Below the pieces are notes generated by a model that had not been told where the DNA came from, did not search any database, and saw nothing but the letters and a program-made list of their open reading frames with translations. Positions 26,519 through 34,771 of a DNA stretch of 64,000 nt are shown here, piece after piece. Each line of letters starts with the position of its first letter. Position 1 is the first letter of the stretch. The stretch covers positions 1-64,000 of the forward strand of contig CADEEV010000004.1 in NCBI GenBank assembly GCA_902826455.1, written 5' to 3'. This stretch comes from an uncultured Acidobacteriota bacterium. Its GTDB lineage: Bacteria; Acidobacteriota; Vicinamibacteria; Fen-336. Position numbers and translations under genes: made by a program.

Positions 26519-26524
26519 CTTATA
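26519..26524 (-). promoter_or_regulatory. -10 element for the nuclease-helicase gene (leaderless type)
   Basis: TATAAG on the minus strand, 6 nt before the GTG start. No Shine-Dalgarno fits in the gap, so the transcript should start at or next to the GTG. Inferred from spacing. Confidence 0.45.
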
Positions 26525-26557
26525 GCACTCGAGGTGGCGCCACGAGGTCCGTTGTCC

Positions 26558-27895
26558 CTAGGGCTCCGCGAGGATCTCGGCGGGCCGCCGCGGCACGCCG
26601 GCGTGGACGACCCACTCGATCTGCCGCGCGTTGGCGATGCCGGCCGTCGGGTCGGCGCGGAGCACCACCAGGTCGGCCTGGAGGCCTTCCTGGACGCTGC
26701 CGACCTCCTTCTCGAGATGCAGCGCCTCCGCAGCGCCGCTGGTCGCCATCTTCAGCACCGCGCCGGCCGGGATGCCCGACTCCACCAGCAGCGCCATCTC
26801 GCGGTGGAAGCTCGTCCCCGGGACGACCCAGGGCGTCGGGGTGTCGGTCCCGACCGTGAGCCTCACGCCGGCCTCGTGGAAGCGCTTGACGAGGGCCTCG
26901 AGCTTCGGCCAGGCCGCGTGGGCCGCGGCGTACTGCGCCGGGGTCCAGGACGCGGTAAAGCTGCCGGCGGGCCAGCCGTCGGTGACGCTCGTCGGCAGGA
27001 GCGCCAGGTCCGGGGACTGCCGGTAGCTCGGATCGTCGCCGAAGAGCTTGCTGTGCATCGCGATCAGCGTCGGATCGACCACGACCTGGCGACTCGTGAG
27101 GGCCGCGAGCATTTCCTTCATGAAGGGACCGTCGAGGTCCAGTTTCTCGAGCCAGGCCACGCGCCCGAACAGCGTGTCGCTCGTCCAGGGCCCGTGCTCG
27201 ATGCCGTCGATGCCGAGGCGGGCCGCCTCGGTCCAGCTCGTGCGGCCCAGGTGGCCGATCACGGGCAGCTTGCGAGCGTGGGCCGTCTCGATCGCGACCT
27301 GGACGAGGTCCGGCGGAAGCGACCCGTAGACCTTGATCGCGTCGACGCCGGCGGCCGCCTGCCACTCGACCTCCCGGCGCACGTCGTCGGCCGTCGCGAC
27401 GGGCTGGAACGGCTCGGGATCGAAGGAGCTGCCGTTCACGATGCGGCCGGCCGTGAGGATGCGCGGCGAGACGATCGCGCCGTCCTTCGCGAGCTTCCGG
27501 AAGGTCAGCGCCGCTTCGGTCTCGGAGCCGGGGTCGCGCAGGGTCGTGACGCCGTGGGCCAGGAGGAGACGCAGCGAGCGCAGCACTGCGGTCCGGTCGT
27601 AGCGGGGCGACAGGCCGCCGTCGGCCTTCCAGGGATGCAACAGCACGTGGGCGTGCATGTCGACGAAGCCGGGGGTGACGAAGCGGCCGGGCAGCTCGAG
27701 GACGCGGCCCGCGAAGCGCGGCAGCTCCCCGGTCGGCGCGATGCGCGCGATGACGCCGTCGGAGATCAGGATGTCGCGGTGCGGCTCCGGCGCGCCGCCG
27801 CGGCCGTCGAGCACCGTGACGTCGACGAGAAGGATCTCGGCGTTCGGCGCTGGCGCCGCCGCGAGGGCCAGGGTCAGGAGGAGGCTCGAGAGCAC
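26558..27895 (-). CDS. Amidohydrolase family protein, exported
   Basis: A 445-residue protein with an N-terminal signal (MLSSLLLTLALAAAPAPNAE). It has an amidohydrolase metal site: VDMHAHV (HxH), AIKVYG (Lys), GHLGRTS (His), IEHGP (His) and GTDTPTP (Asp). The beta-sandwich halves flank the barrel, with ILISDGVIARI early and LQADLVVLRADP late, as in imidazolonepropionase-like and prolidase-like hydrolases. Substrates in this family are cyclic amides or dipeptides; the one here is unknown. It is the last gene of a four-gene minus-strand unit that begins with a Ser/Thr kinase, starting 7 bp after the acid phosphatase stop. Confidence 0.9.
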   Translation of the reverse strand: MLSSLLLTLALAAAPAPNAEILLVDVTVLDGRGGAPEPHRDILISDGVIARIAPTGELPRFAGRVLELPGRFVTPGFVDMHAHVLLHPWKADGGLSPRYDRTAVLRSLRLLLAHGVTTLRDPGSETEAALTFRKLAKDGAIVSPRILTAGRIVNGSSFDPEPFQPVATADDVRREVEWQAAAGVDAIKVYGSLPPDLVQVAIETAHARKLPVIGHLGRTSWTEAARLGIDGIEHGPWTSDTLFGRVAWLEKLDLDGPFMKEMLAALTSRQVVVDPTLIAMHSKLFGDDPSYRQSPDLALLPTSVTDGWPAGSFTASWTPAQYAAAHAAWPKLEALVKRFHEAGVRLTVGTDTPTPWVVPGTSFHREMALLVESGIPAGAVLKMATSGAAEALHLEKEVGSVQEGLQADLVVLRADPTAGIANARQIEWVVHAGVPRRPAEILAEP

Positions 27896-27902
27896 GGAGC
27901 CC

Positions 27903-28580
27903 CTACGGGAGGAAGTAGACCGGGTTGGGCAGCTTGAAGGTCTTCTCGGCGAAGCCGCCGTCGAGATCGCTCTGCTGGTCCCCCATCGAGAGCAGGATCG
28001 TGTAGCCCTCGTCCTGGATCCTCTTGCGCTCGGGCGCCTTGAAGTCCACGGCGCTCTTGAACGTCTTCCCCTCGGGAAGCACGACGACCCGCGTCGGCGT
28101 GAAGCCTTCGTCCTTCAGGTTCTTCTCGGTGGCTTCGAGGAGCGCGGGCGGGCGGCCGCTGATGAAGAACACGGCGACGCCGAGCTCCTTCGCGCGCTTC
28201 GCGAGCTCGAGCGTGGGCTCGATCGCCTTCGACTTCCCCATGCCCTGCCAGGTCCTGAGGCCGCACGGGCCCTTCTCCACGTCGCACGGGCCGCTCGTGA
28301 TGCGGCCCCAGCCGTTCGCGCGGTAGGCGGGCCAGTTCGAGAGCGAGGTCTCGTCGATGTCGAGGACGATGGCCGGCTTCGTGGCGAGCCTGGCCCGGTT
28401 CTCCATGTAGGTCTGGGCCTGGGCGACCACCTGGCCGAGGTCGGCGAGGTAGGCGCCCGAGTCGATATAGCTCACGACCGCCACCTGGGCCTGGTAGAGG
28501 TTGGGAGTCTTGGGCGCCGCGCTCGCGCAGGCGTTCAAGACCAGGGCGGCGCCGGCGAGGACGAAGCGGGAGCGTGTCAT
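27903..28580 (-). CDS. HAD-superfamily acid phosphatase lipoprotein (class C/IIIB type)
   Basis: A 225-residue protein. A lipobox LNAC (Cys18) indicates a lipoprotein. IVLDIDETSLSN is the HAD motif I of the acid phosphatase subclass (DxDET), FFISGRPP is motif II and the late MGDQQSDLDGG provides the acidic motif IV. It resembles the e(P4)-type nucleotidase/acid phosphatase family that removes phosphate from nucleotides or other monoesters at the cell surface. Its ATG abuts the stop of the HEAT gene directly (TAGATG), giving tight coupling. Role in the operon unknown; phosphate scavenging is one possibility. Confidence 0.88.
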   Translation of the reverse strand: MTRSRFVLAGAALVLNACASAAPKTPNLYQAQVAVVSYIDSGAYLADLGQVVAQAQTYMENRARLATKPAIVLDIDETSLSNWPAYRANGWGRITSGPCDVEKGPCGLRTWQGMGKSKAIEPTLELAKRAKELGVAVFFISGRPPALLEATEKNLKDEGFTPTRVVVLPEGKTFKSAVDFKAPERKRIQDEGYTILLSMGDQQSDLDGGFAEKTFKLPNPVYFLP

Positions 28581-29522
28581 CTATTTGCCTCCGAGCTCGG
28601 CGATCGCGTCTCGCAGGGAGCTCTTCACGAAGGTGTCCTTCTCGGTCGCCGCCAGGGCTTGCAGGGCCGGCAGCGCGTCCTTCAGCTTCAGGTCGGCGAG
28701 GGCGTCGGCGGTCTTGCTGCGCACCGTGCTCTCCTTGTCCTTGAGGCGCGCCACGAGGGCCGCGGAGACCTCGGGAGTGGCGGCGCCGCTCTCGCCCAGC
28801 GCGGAGACCGCGCTCAGTCGCACCAGGGACTCGCCGTCGCGCAAGGCGTCCAGGTAGAGCGGCACGTGGCTCGGGGCGCGCTTCGCGTCGGCATGGGCCA
28901 GCGTGTCGAGCGCGTAGCGCCGCACGCTCCAGTACTTGTCCTTCGTCGCCGCCTTCGCGACCTCGAAGCCGTCGGCCGGCAGCGCCTTGATCCCGAACAA
29001 GACCTTCATGGCGGACTCGCGGACGTCCTGCCGCGAGTCGCGCATCGCACCCGCGATCGCTTGCACCGCATCGGCCGGGCTCCCCTTGAGCGCGAGCCAG
29101 ACCTTCGCGGCCTCGGCGCGGGTGCGGCCGTCCTCGACGGCCATGGCGACGGACACGACCGGCCGTACTTCGCCGAGGGGCACGCCGATGTGGGCGAGCG
29201 TCTCGGCCGCGTTGACCCGCACGACCCCGTCCTTGTCCTTGAGGGCGGTGCGGAGCGCGGGCTCGGCGGCCTTCGCGAGGGGCGCGCCGATGTTGTAGAG
29301 CGCCACCGCGGCGTTCACCCGCACGGCGGCCGAGGTGTCGTTCAAGGCCTTCACCAGGCCGGCGACCGCCTCGGGGGACTTGTACTCCCCCAGGTTGAAG
29401 GCCGCGTCGATCCGGATGCTCTCTTCGCTGCTTCCGACGTGCTTGAGCTCTTCCTTCAGGTCGGCGTAGGTCGGTGACGCCAGGGCCAGGACGAGTCCCC
29501 ACGACGCGGCGATCCGCTTCAT
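28581..29522 (-). CDS. Exported HEAT-repeat protein
   Basis: A 313-residue protein with signal peptide (MKRIAASWGLVLALASPTYA). The rest is made of HEAT/PBS-lyase-like repeats, each with the pattern VRxxAxxAL: VRVNAAVALYNIG, VRVNAAETLAHIG, VRESAMKVLFGI, VRRYALDTLAHA, VRLSAVSALGESG and VRSKTADALADL. Such scaffolds bind proteins rather than catalyse. The ATG immediately follows the kinase stop (TGAATG), so it is co-translated with the kinase, and the phosphatase follows without a gap. A periplasmic scaffold that connects a transmembrane kinase with the surface phosphatase is conceivable, but this is inference. Confidence 0.88.
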   Translation of the reverse strand: MKRIAASWGLVLALASPTYADLKEELKHVGSSEESIRIDAAFNLGEYKSPEAVAGLVKALNDTSAAVRVNAAVALYNIGAPLAKAAEPALRTALKDKDGVVRVNAAETLAHIGVPLGEVRPVVSVAMAVEDGRTRAEAAKVWLALKGSPADAVQAIAGAMRDSRQDVRESAMKVLFGIKALPADGFEVAKAATKDKYWSVRRYALDTLAHADAKRAPSHVPLYLDALRDGESLVRLSAVSALGESGAATPEVSAALVARLKDKESTVRSKTADALADLKLKDALPALQALAATEKDTFVKSSLRDAIAELGGK

Positions 29523-32150
29523 TCAGTCCTCCAGGAGCGGCCGGCCGAACAGCGGCTTGCCGGCCAGCGACGTGTGGAACGCGTACAGCCCCAGGCCCAG
29601 GACCGTCGCGAGCACCGGCAGGGCCAGCGGGCTGTACCAGGGCGTGAGGTCGAAGCTGAGCGGCGTCTCGATGAGGCTGAAGCCGACGAACAGGCCCACC
29701 GCCAGGGCCAGCAGCCCGAAGCGCGTGACCGCGACGAGCAGCACGATCGCCCGCAGCGCCCCCAGCATCCAGCCCACGACCGGGTCCTCGATCGCCACCG
29801 GGGCCGCGATCATCGCGAGCCAGACGGCGAACGCCAGGTAGCGGTTGCGGAGCAGCAGCCTCAGCAGGACCAGGAGGAACAGGAACGCGAGGGCGTAGAG
29901 GACGGCGCTGAACTGGTTGACGAAGAGCCGGTAGCCGACGCTCCGGAAGCCCAGCAGCGTCGCGCCGTCGACCCAGGTGGACGGCATCACGGAGGGCCGC
30001 CCGATCCAGTCGGGTGCCAACGTCGTGAGGCGGTAGAGCACGGTCACGAGGCCTCCGCCCGCGACGCCCACGAGCACGTCACGGCCCACGAGGGGGTCGT
30101 CGAAGCGGCCCGCGATCAGCCGTTGCCACGAGATGAGGCTCCGGGGCCAGCGTCGCCGCACGTAGGGCTCGAGGGCGATGTACACGATCCAGACCTGCAG
30201 CGCCCAGAACGCCGGGTAGGCGAAGACCTTGATGAGCGTCCACAGCTCGTCGCCCGCCGCGCCCGCGTGGTTCGCCCGCAGCAGCCGCGCGAGGGCGAAG
30301 CTCGCGAAGACGTAGCCCGCGACGCGGTAGGCGGCCCGGCGATCGCCACGGTTGAGCAGCAGGTTGCGGCGGGCCAGGAGCGCGCCTCCGATCGGCATGG
30401 CGAGCGCCAGCAGCCACAGGCCGACGCCCCCGACCGGGACATCGGGGCGCGTCGGCAGCCCGGGCTCGAGCATCCGTGTCGGGTGCGCCCAGGGCGGGAG
30501 GATCTCGAACCAGACGGGACGGCCGCGGAACGAGGCCGCCTCGATCCGGATCGGCACGTCGCCCTGGCCGGGGTAGATGCCGCGCCAGGCGGCCTTGCGG
30601 TCGGAGTCGACCGGCGCCGCCCAGGTCGGCGTCTCGGCGGCGAAGGACGCGACGTCCAGCCCGGCTTCCCGGAACAGCGGCGCCCAGTCGACGTCGACTG
30701 TGGGCCCCGGCGTCGCCTCGAACTGCGGCGGCACGACGAGCAGGCGGACCAGGCGTCCGCGCGGGTCGAGCACGACCTCGGCCATGCCCGAGAACGTGGG
30801 GGCCGGATCGTTCGGCGTGACGACCGCGTCGCGATTCGCGGGAACCAGGTTGCGCGGGCTCTCGCGGTAGAAGAACCTCACCGGGCCCGGCTGGGCGTCG
30901 CGCAGGCGCTCCCAGCGCTCGGGGGAGGGGTCGGTCGAGGCCACGTGCTTGAGGTAGCCGTAGTCCCACTCGAACGACCAGGCGGCGTCGCGCGGCGGCT
31001 CGTGGGCGACCGTCGCCAACACGCCGCGGGCGCGGTCGACCAGCAGCTCCGGCGAGCGCGGCAGCGTCACGCGCCGCAGCAGGGTGCTCTGGTCGGCCAG
31101 CCAGACCTGCAGGAGCATCGTGCCGAGGAAGAGCGCCAGCAGGGACCAGGCCCACGCGGGCGAGAGGTCCCCCACCCGGCCGGCGGCCGCCACCATCTCG
31201 GGCGACGGCGTCTCCCCCGCCGCCACCGCGGCGTCCAGGGGATCGTCGGCGTTCGGCAGCGCCGCGAGGATGGCACGGGCCGACGCGGGCCGGTGCTCGG
31301 GCCGCTCCTCGAGACACTGGACCACCACCGCCTCGACCGCCGCGTCCACGAGACGCGCGAAGCTCGCGACCTTCGGCCCCTTGGGCGCGCCGTGCTGCTC
31401 CTTCAGCTCCTGGAGCGTGCGCGCGTCGAAGAAGCGCTGGCCCGTGACCATCTCGTGGAGGATGAGGCCGACCGCGTAGAGGTCGCTGCGCAGCGTCACG
31501 TCGTCGCCGGAGAGCTGCTCGGGCGCCATGTAAGACGGCGTCCCCGCCGAGGTCTCCGGCGACGGCGACTCCATGACCAGGGCCAGCCCGAAGTCGGTGA
31601 TGCGGCCGCGGCCGCGGCCGTCGATCATCACGTTCGCCGGCTTCAGGTCGCGATGGATGATGCCCTTCTCGTGGACCGCCGCGAGGCCCGCGCACAGGTC
31701 GCGGGCGATCTCCAGGGCCTTGTCGGGCGGCAGGCGTCCGATGCGCGCGAGGAGCGACGCCAGGTCCTCGCCGTCCACGTACTCCATCGCCAGGAACGTG
31801 TGGTCCTCGACGTCGACCACGTCGTACAGGCGGCACACGTTCGGGTGGGACACCTGGCGACCGATACGCACCTCGGCGTAGAGGCGCTGCCGCAGCTCGG
31901 GCGACAACGACCCGCGCATGAACTTGAGCGCCACGACCTGCCCGAGCGTGAGGTCGTCGGCGCGATAGACCTCCCCCATGCCGCCGCGGCCCAGCAGGCC
32001 GACCACGCGGTACCGGCCGGCCAGGACGGTGCCCGGGGTGAACGCGGTCTCGGGCGGCGGGGCCCCGTCCGCTCCCGCGTCGCGGGTAGCGGTCCAGTCG
32101 GAGAGCGGCACGGCCTCGCCGTCGCTCTTGCCTTGCGGGTCGGAGGGCAT
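29523..32150 (-). CDS. Ser/Thr protein kinase with multi-pass membrane C-terminus
   Basis: An 875-residue protein. The PknB-like kinase domain spans ~47-300: Gly loop GRGGMGEVY (54-62), VALK (Lys76), HRDLKPAN (166-173, Asp168), DFG (186-188) and GTPSYMAPEQ. Lysine, catalytic Asp and DFG are all present, so it should be active. A membrane helix follows around 325-350, then a ~200-residue soluble region, then several more membrane helices to the C-terminus. The soluble part between helices probably faces outside and could sense a signal. The ATG at 32148-32150 has TAGGAT 12 nt upstream. It heads a four-gene operon with HEAT protein, acid phosphatase and amidohydrolase. Confidence 0.92.
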   Translation of the reverse strand: MPSDPQGKSDGEAVPLSDWTATRDAGADGAPPPETAFTPGTVLAGRYRVVGLLGRGGMGEVYRADDLTLGQVVALKFMRGSLSPELRQRLYAEVRIGRQVSHPNVCRLYDVVDVEDHTFLAMEYVDGEDLASLLARIGRLPPDKALEIARDLCAGLAAVHEKGIIHRDLKPANVMIDGRGRGRITDFGLALVMESPSPETSAGTPSYMAPEQLSGDDVTLRSDLYAVGLILHEMVTGQRFFDARTLQELKEQHGAPKGPKVASFARLVDAAVEAVVVQCLEERPEHRPASARAILAALPNADDPLDAAVAAGETPSPEMVAAAGRVGDLSPAWAWSLLALFLGTMLLQVWLADQSTLLRRVTLPRSPELLVDRARGVLATVAHEPPRDAAWSFEWDYGYLKHVASTDPSPERWERLRDAQPGPVRFFYRESPRNLVPANRDAVVTPNDPAPTFSGMAEVVLDPRGRLVRLLVVPPQFEATPGPTVDVDWAPLFREAGLDVASFAAETPTWAAPVDSDRKAAWRGIYPGQGDVPIRIEAASFRGRPVWFEILPPWAHPTRMLEPGLPTRPDVPVGGVGLWLLALAMPIGGALLARRNLLLNRGDRRAAYRVAGYVFASFALARLLRANHAGAAGDELWTLIKVFAYPAFWALQVWIVYIALEPYVRRRWPRSLISWQRLIAGRFDDPLVGRDVLVGVAGGGLVTVLYRLTTLAPDWIGRPSVMPSTWVDGATLLGFRSVGYRLFVNQFSAVLYALAFLFLLVLLRLLLRNRYLAFAVWLAMIAAPVAIEDPVVGWMLGALRAIVLLVAVTRFGLLALAVGLFVGFSLIETPLSFDLTPWYSPLALPVLATVLGLGLYAFHTSLAGKPLFGRPLLED

Positions 32151-32189
32151 CGGAACCTCGCGATCCTAGCAGGCTCGCCGGCCGGAACG

Positions 32190-32195
32190 TAAGAT
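32190..32195 (+). promoter_or_regulatory. -10 element for the MFS-HEAT gene (leaderless type)
   Basis: TAAGAT, 6 nt before the ATG at 32202. No Shine-Dalgarno and no clear -35. It lies opposite the minus-strand TAGGAT (32163-32168) of the divergent kinase gene, so the two promoters share a 51-bp spacer. Confidence 0.4.
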
Positions 32196-32201
32196 GGGCC
32201 G

Positions 32202-34229
32202 ATGCGGACCGCCGCCGTCGTCGCCGCGGCCCTGCTCGTGGGCCCGCAGATCGCCTCCAAGGCCACCCGCGACGCCCTGTTCCTCTCGAGCTTCGACGTG
32301 AGCGCCCTGCCGTACATGACGGCGGGAGCCGCCGTGGCGTCGCTGCTCGCGACGCTCGCCTTCTCGAGGGCTCTCAGCCGCGTCGCGCCCGCGCGCCTGC
32401 TGCCGGGCGTCCTGGCCGCGAGCGCCCTTCTCTTCCTCCTGGAGGCGCTGCTGGCGCCGGCCGAGCCCCGGGCGGCCGCCGTGCTCCTGTACCTCCACTA
32501 CGCGACCCTGGGCGCGGTCGTCCTGTCGAGCTTCTGGTCCCTCGTCACGGAGCGCTTCGATCCCCACGCCGCCAAGCTCTCGATGGGCGCGATCGGATCC
32601 GGGGCCAGCCTGGGAGGCGTCGCGGGCGGCCTCGCGGCCTGGGCCGCCGCGGGCCGCGTGAGCATCCCCTCGCTCCTCCTCGCGCTCGCCGCCGCGTCGA
32701 TCCTGGGCCTCGTCAGCGTCGTGCGCCTGACGCGCGGCTCGGTCGACGTGACGCGCGAGCCCGAGGACGACCTCCCGGCGCCTTCCGGCGTGCGTCTCGT
32801 GCTCGAGGTTCCGTACCTGCGCAACCTCGCGCTGCTCGTGCTGCTCGGCGCCAGCCTCGACACCCTGCTCGACTACGTCCTGGGCGCCTCCGCCAGCGCC
32901 GCGTTCGGCAGGGGCGCGCCGCTGCTCTCGTTCTTCGCGCTGTTCCATGCCGGCACCGCCCTCCTCGCGCTGCTGGTCCAGGCCACCCTCACGCAGCGGC
33001 TGCTCCAGGGACCCGGCATCGCGGCGACCCTCGGCCTGCAGCCGGCGTATGCCCTGGCCGGTGCGGTCGCGAGCTTCGTCTCGCCCCGCCTCGGCACCGA
33101 GCTGGCGCTGCGCGGCGGCCACAGCGTGCTCCGCAACTCGGCGTTCCGGGCCGCCTACGAGCTGCTCTACACGCCGCTGCCGCCCGAGCAGAAGCGTCCC
33201 GCGAAGGTCGTGGTCGACGTGGCCTGCGATCGGCTCGGGGCCCTGCTCGGGAGCGGCGCGGTCGTGGCCTGCCTGGCCCTCGCGGCCCCGGGCGCGGCGC
33301 CGCGCGTCGTGCTCGGGCTCGCCGCGATCCTGGCGGCTCTCGCGCTCGCCCTCACGCCGCGCTTCCGGACGGACTACGTCACCGCCCTCGGCGACAGCCT
33401 GCGCAGCGGCGGCCCGACCCTGGAGCCCGGAGCGACGATCGAAGCCGGCACGCTCCTGACCCTCGCCAGCCTCCGCTTCGCCCCCGAGTCCATGGGCCCG
33501 CGAACGGACCCGCTCGCGGCGGCCATCGCGGCTCTCGGCTCGGGCGACGCGGCGCAGGTCCATGCCGTCCTCGATCGCTCCTGGCTCGATCCGCGACTCG
33601 TGCCGCACGTGCTGCCGCTCCTGGCCGACGACGCCCTCGCGCCGGGCGCGATCCGGTGCCTGCGCCTCGTGGCCGCGCGCGAGACGGCCGCCCTCGCGGC
33701 GGCCCTCGTCGACCCGTTGCTCGATCCGGCCGCGCGCCGCCGCATCCCGCGCGTCCTCAAGACCGTCACGACGCAGGACGCCGCCGACGCCCTGCTGCGG
33801 GCCCTCGCCGACGCGCGCTTCGACATCCGCTACCGCTGCGGGCAGGCGTTGCGGCACATGCGCGAGGAAGGGCCGTGGATCGACTTCCCTGCCGACCGCG
33901 TGCACCAGGCGGCGGCACGCGAAGGCGCGGCGCTGGGGAGCGCCGAGGGCCGCCTCGACCACGTCTTCAACCTGCTCTCGCTCGTGGGCGATCCGGAGGA
34001 GCTCGACCTGGCGCGGCGCGCCCTGCAGGGAGCCGACGTCCACCTGCGCGGCACGGCCCTCGAGTACCTCGACAACGTGTTGCCCGCGCCGGTGCGCGAG
34101 CCGCTCTTCGCCCACGTCGCCGGGGCGCGCCCGGCGGTCTCGCGCCCGGCGGCGGAGATCCGCGACGAGCTGTTGCGCTCGGCGCAGGCCCTGCCGAGGC
34201 CCGCGCCGAGCGACGATCCCGACTACTGA
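32202..34229 (+). CDS. MFS/ADP-ATP-carrier-like membrane protein with C-terminal HEAT-like domain
   Basis: A 675-residue protein. Residues ~1-400 hold about ten to twelve hydrophobic helices (for example YMTAGAAVASLLATLAF, SIPSLLLALAAASILGLVSV and the late VVLGLAAILAALALALTP). The layout is that of MFS or nucleotide-translocase-like carriers often linked to HEAT repeats; the family match is inference. From ~410 the chain is soluble and helical, with paired short helices (RRIPRVLKTVTTQDAADALL, IRYRCGQALRHM) typical of HEAT repeats. The substrate is unknown. The ATG at 32202 is preceded by TAAGAT and no Shine-Dalgarno. It converges on the glutathione peroxidase gene, overlapping by 7 bp. Confidence 0.8.
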   Translation: MRTAAVVAAALLVGPQIASKATRDALFLSSFDVSALPYMTAGAAVASLLATLAFSRALSRVAPARLLPGVLAASALLFLLEALLAPAEPRAAAVLLYLHYATLGAVVLSSFWSLVTERFDPHAAKLSMGAIGSGASLGGVAGGLAAWAAAGRVSIPSLLLALAAASILGLVSVVRLTRGSVDVTREPEDDLPAPSGVRLVLEVPYLRNLALLVLLGASLDTLLDYVLGASASAAFGRGAPLLSFFALFHAGTALLALLVQATLTQRLLQGPGIAATLGLQPAYALAGAVASFVSPRLGTELALRGGHSVLRNSAFRAAYELLYTPLPPEQKRPAKVVVDVACDRLGALLGSGAVVACLALAAPGAAPRVVLGLAAILAALALALTPRFRTDYVTALGDSLRSGGPTLEPGATIEAGTLLTLASLRFAPESMGPRTDPLAAAIAALGSGDAAQVHAVLDRSWLDPRLVPHVLPLLADDALAPGAIRCLRLVAARETAALAAALVDPLLDPAARRRIPRVLKTVTTQDAADALLRALADARFDIRYRCGQALRHMREEGPWIDFPADRVHQAAAREGAALGSAEGRLDHVFNLLSLVGDPEELDLARRALQGADVHLRGTALEYLDNVLPAPVREPLFAHVAGARPAVSRPAAEIRDELLRSAQALPRPAPSDDPDY

Positions 34230-34771
34230 GCCAGGGCCGCCGTGATGGCGTCGCGCAGCTCTTTCGACTCGGGCTCCACCTTGCTGGGATAGAACCCGCG
34301 CACCTTGCCGTCCTTGCCCACGACGTACTTGCAGAAATTCCAGTTGGGCACCTGGCCGCCCTGGGTCAGGAACGCGTACTCCGGCGACTGGTCGGCGCCG
34401 GGCTTCGTCACGAGCTTGTGGAACATCGGGAAGCTCACGCCATAGTTCTTCTGGCAGAACGTCGCGATCTGCTCGGCGCTCCCGGGCTCCTGGCCGCCGA
34501 ACTCGTTGCTCGGGAAGCCCAGGATCGAGAAGCCCTTGGCCGCGTACTCCTTGTGGAGCGCCTCGAGGCCCTTGTACTGGGGCGTGAAGCCGCACTCGCT
34601 CGCGACGTTCACGACGAGCGTCACCTTGCCCTTGTAGTCGGAGAGATTCACGGGCTTGCCCGAGAGGCTCGTGGTCTTGAGTTCGTAGAAGTTCGACACG
34701 GGGGCTCCTTTGTCGACGGCGGACGCGCTGACGGCGAGCATGAGACCGGCACAGGCGGCGATGAGTTTCAT
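34223..34771 (-). CDS. Glutathione peroxidase family protein, exported
   Basis: A 182-residue protein with a signal peptide (MKLIAACAGLMLAVSASA). The GPx site is clear: NVASECGFTPQY with peroxidatic Cys60, FPSNEFGGQEPG (Gln) and VPNWNFCKYV (Trp, Asn). The Cys form of bacterial GPx usually takes electrons from thioredoxin and removes hydroperoxides, including lipid hydroperoxides. The ATG (34769-34771) overlaps the stop of the TPR gene by ATGA. The ends are firm. Export implies a periplasmic role. Confidence 0.93.
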   Translation of the reverse strand: MKLIAACAGLMLAVSASAVDKGAPVSNFYELKTTSLSGKPVNLSDYKGKVTLVVNVASECGFTPQYKGLEALHKEYAAKGFSILGFPSNEFGGQEPGSAEQIATFCQKNYGVSFPMFHKLVTKPGADQSPEYAFLTQGGQVPNWNFCKYVVGKDGKVRGFYPSKVEPESKELRDAITAALAQ

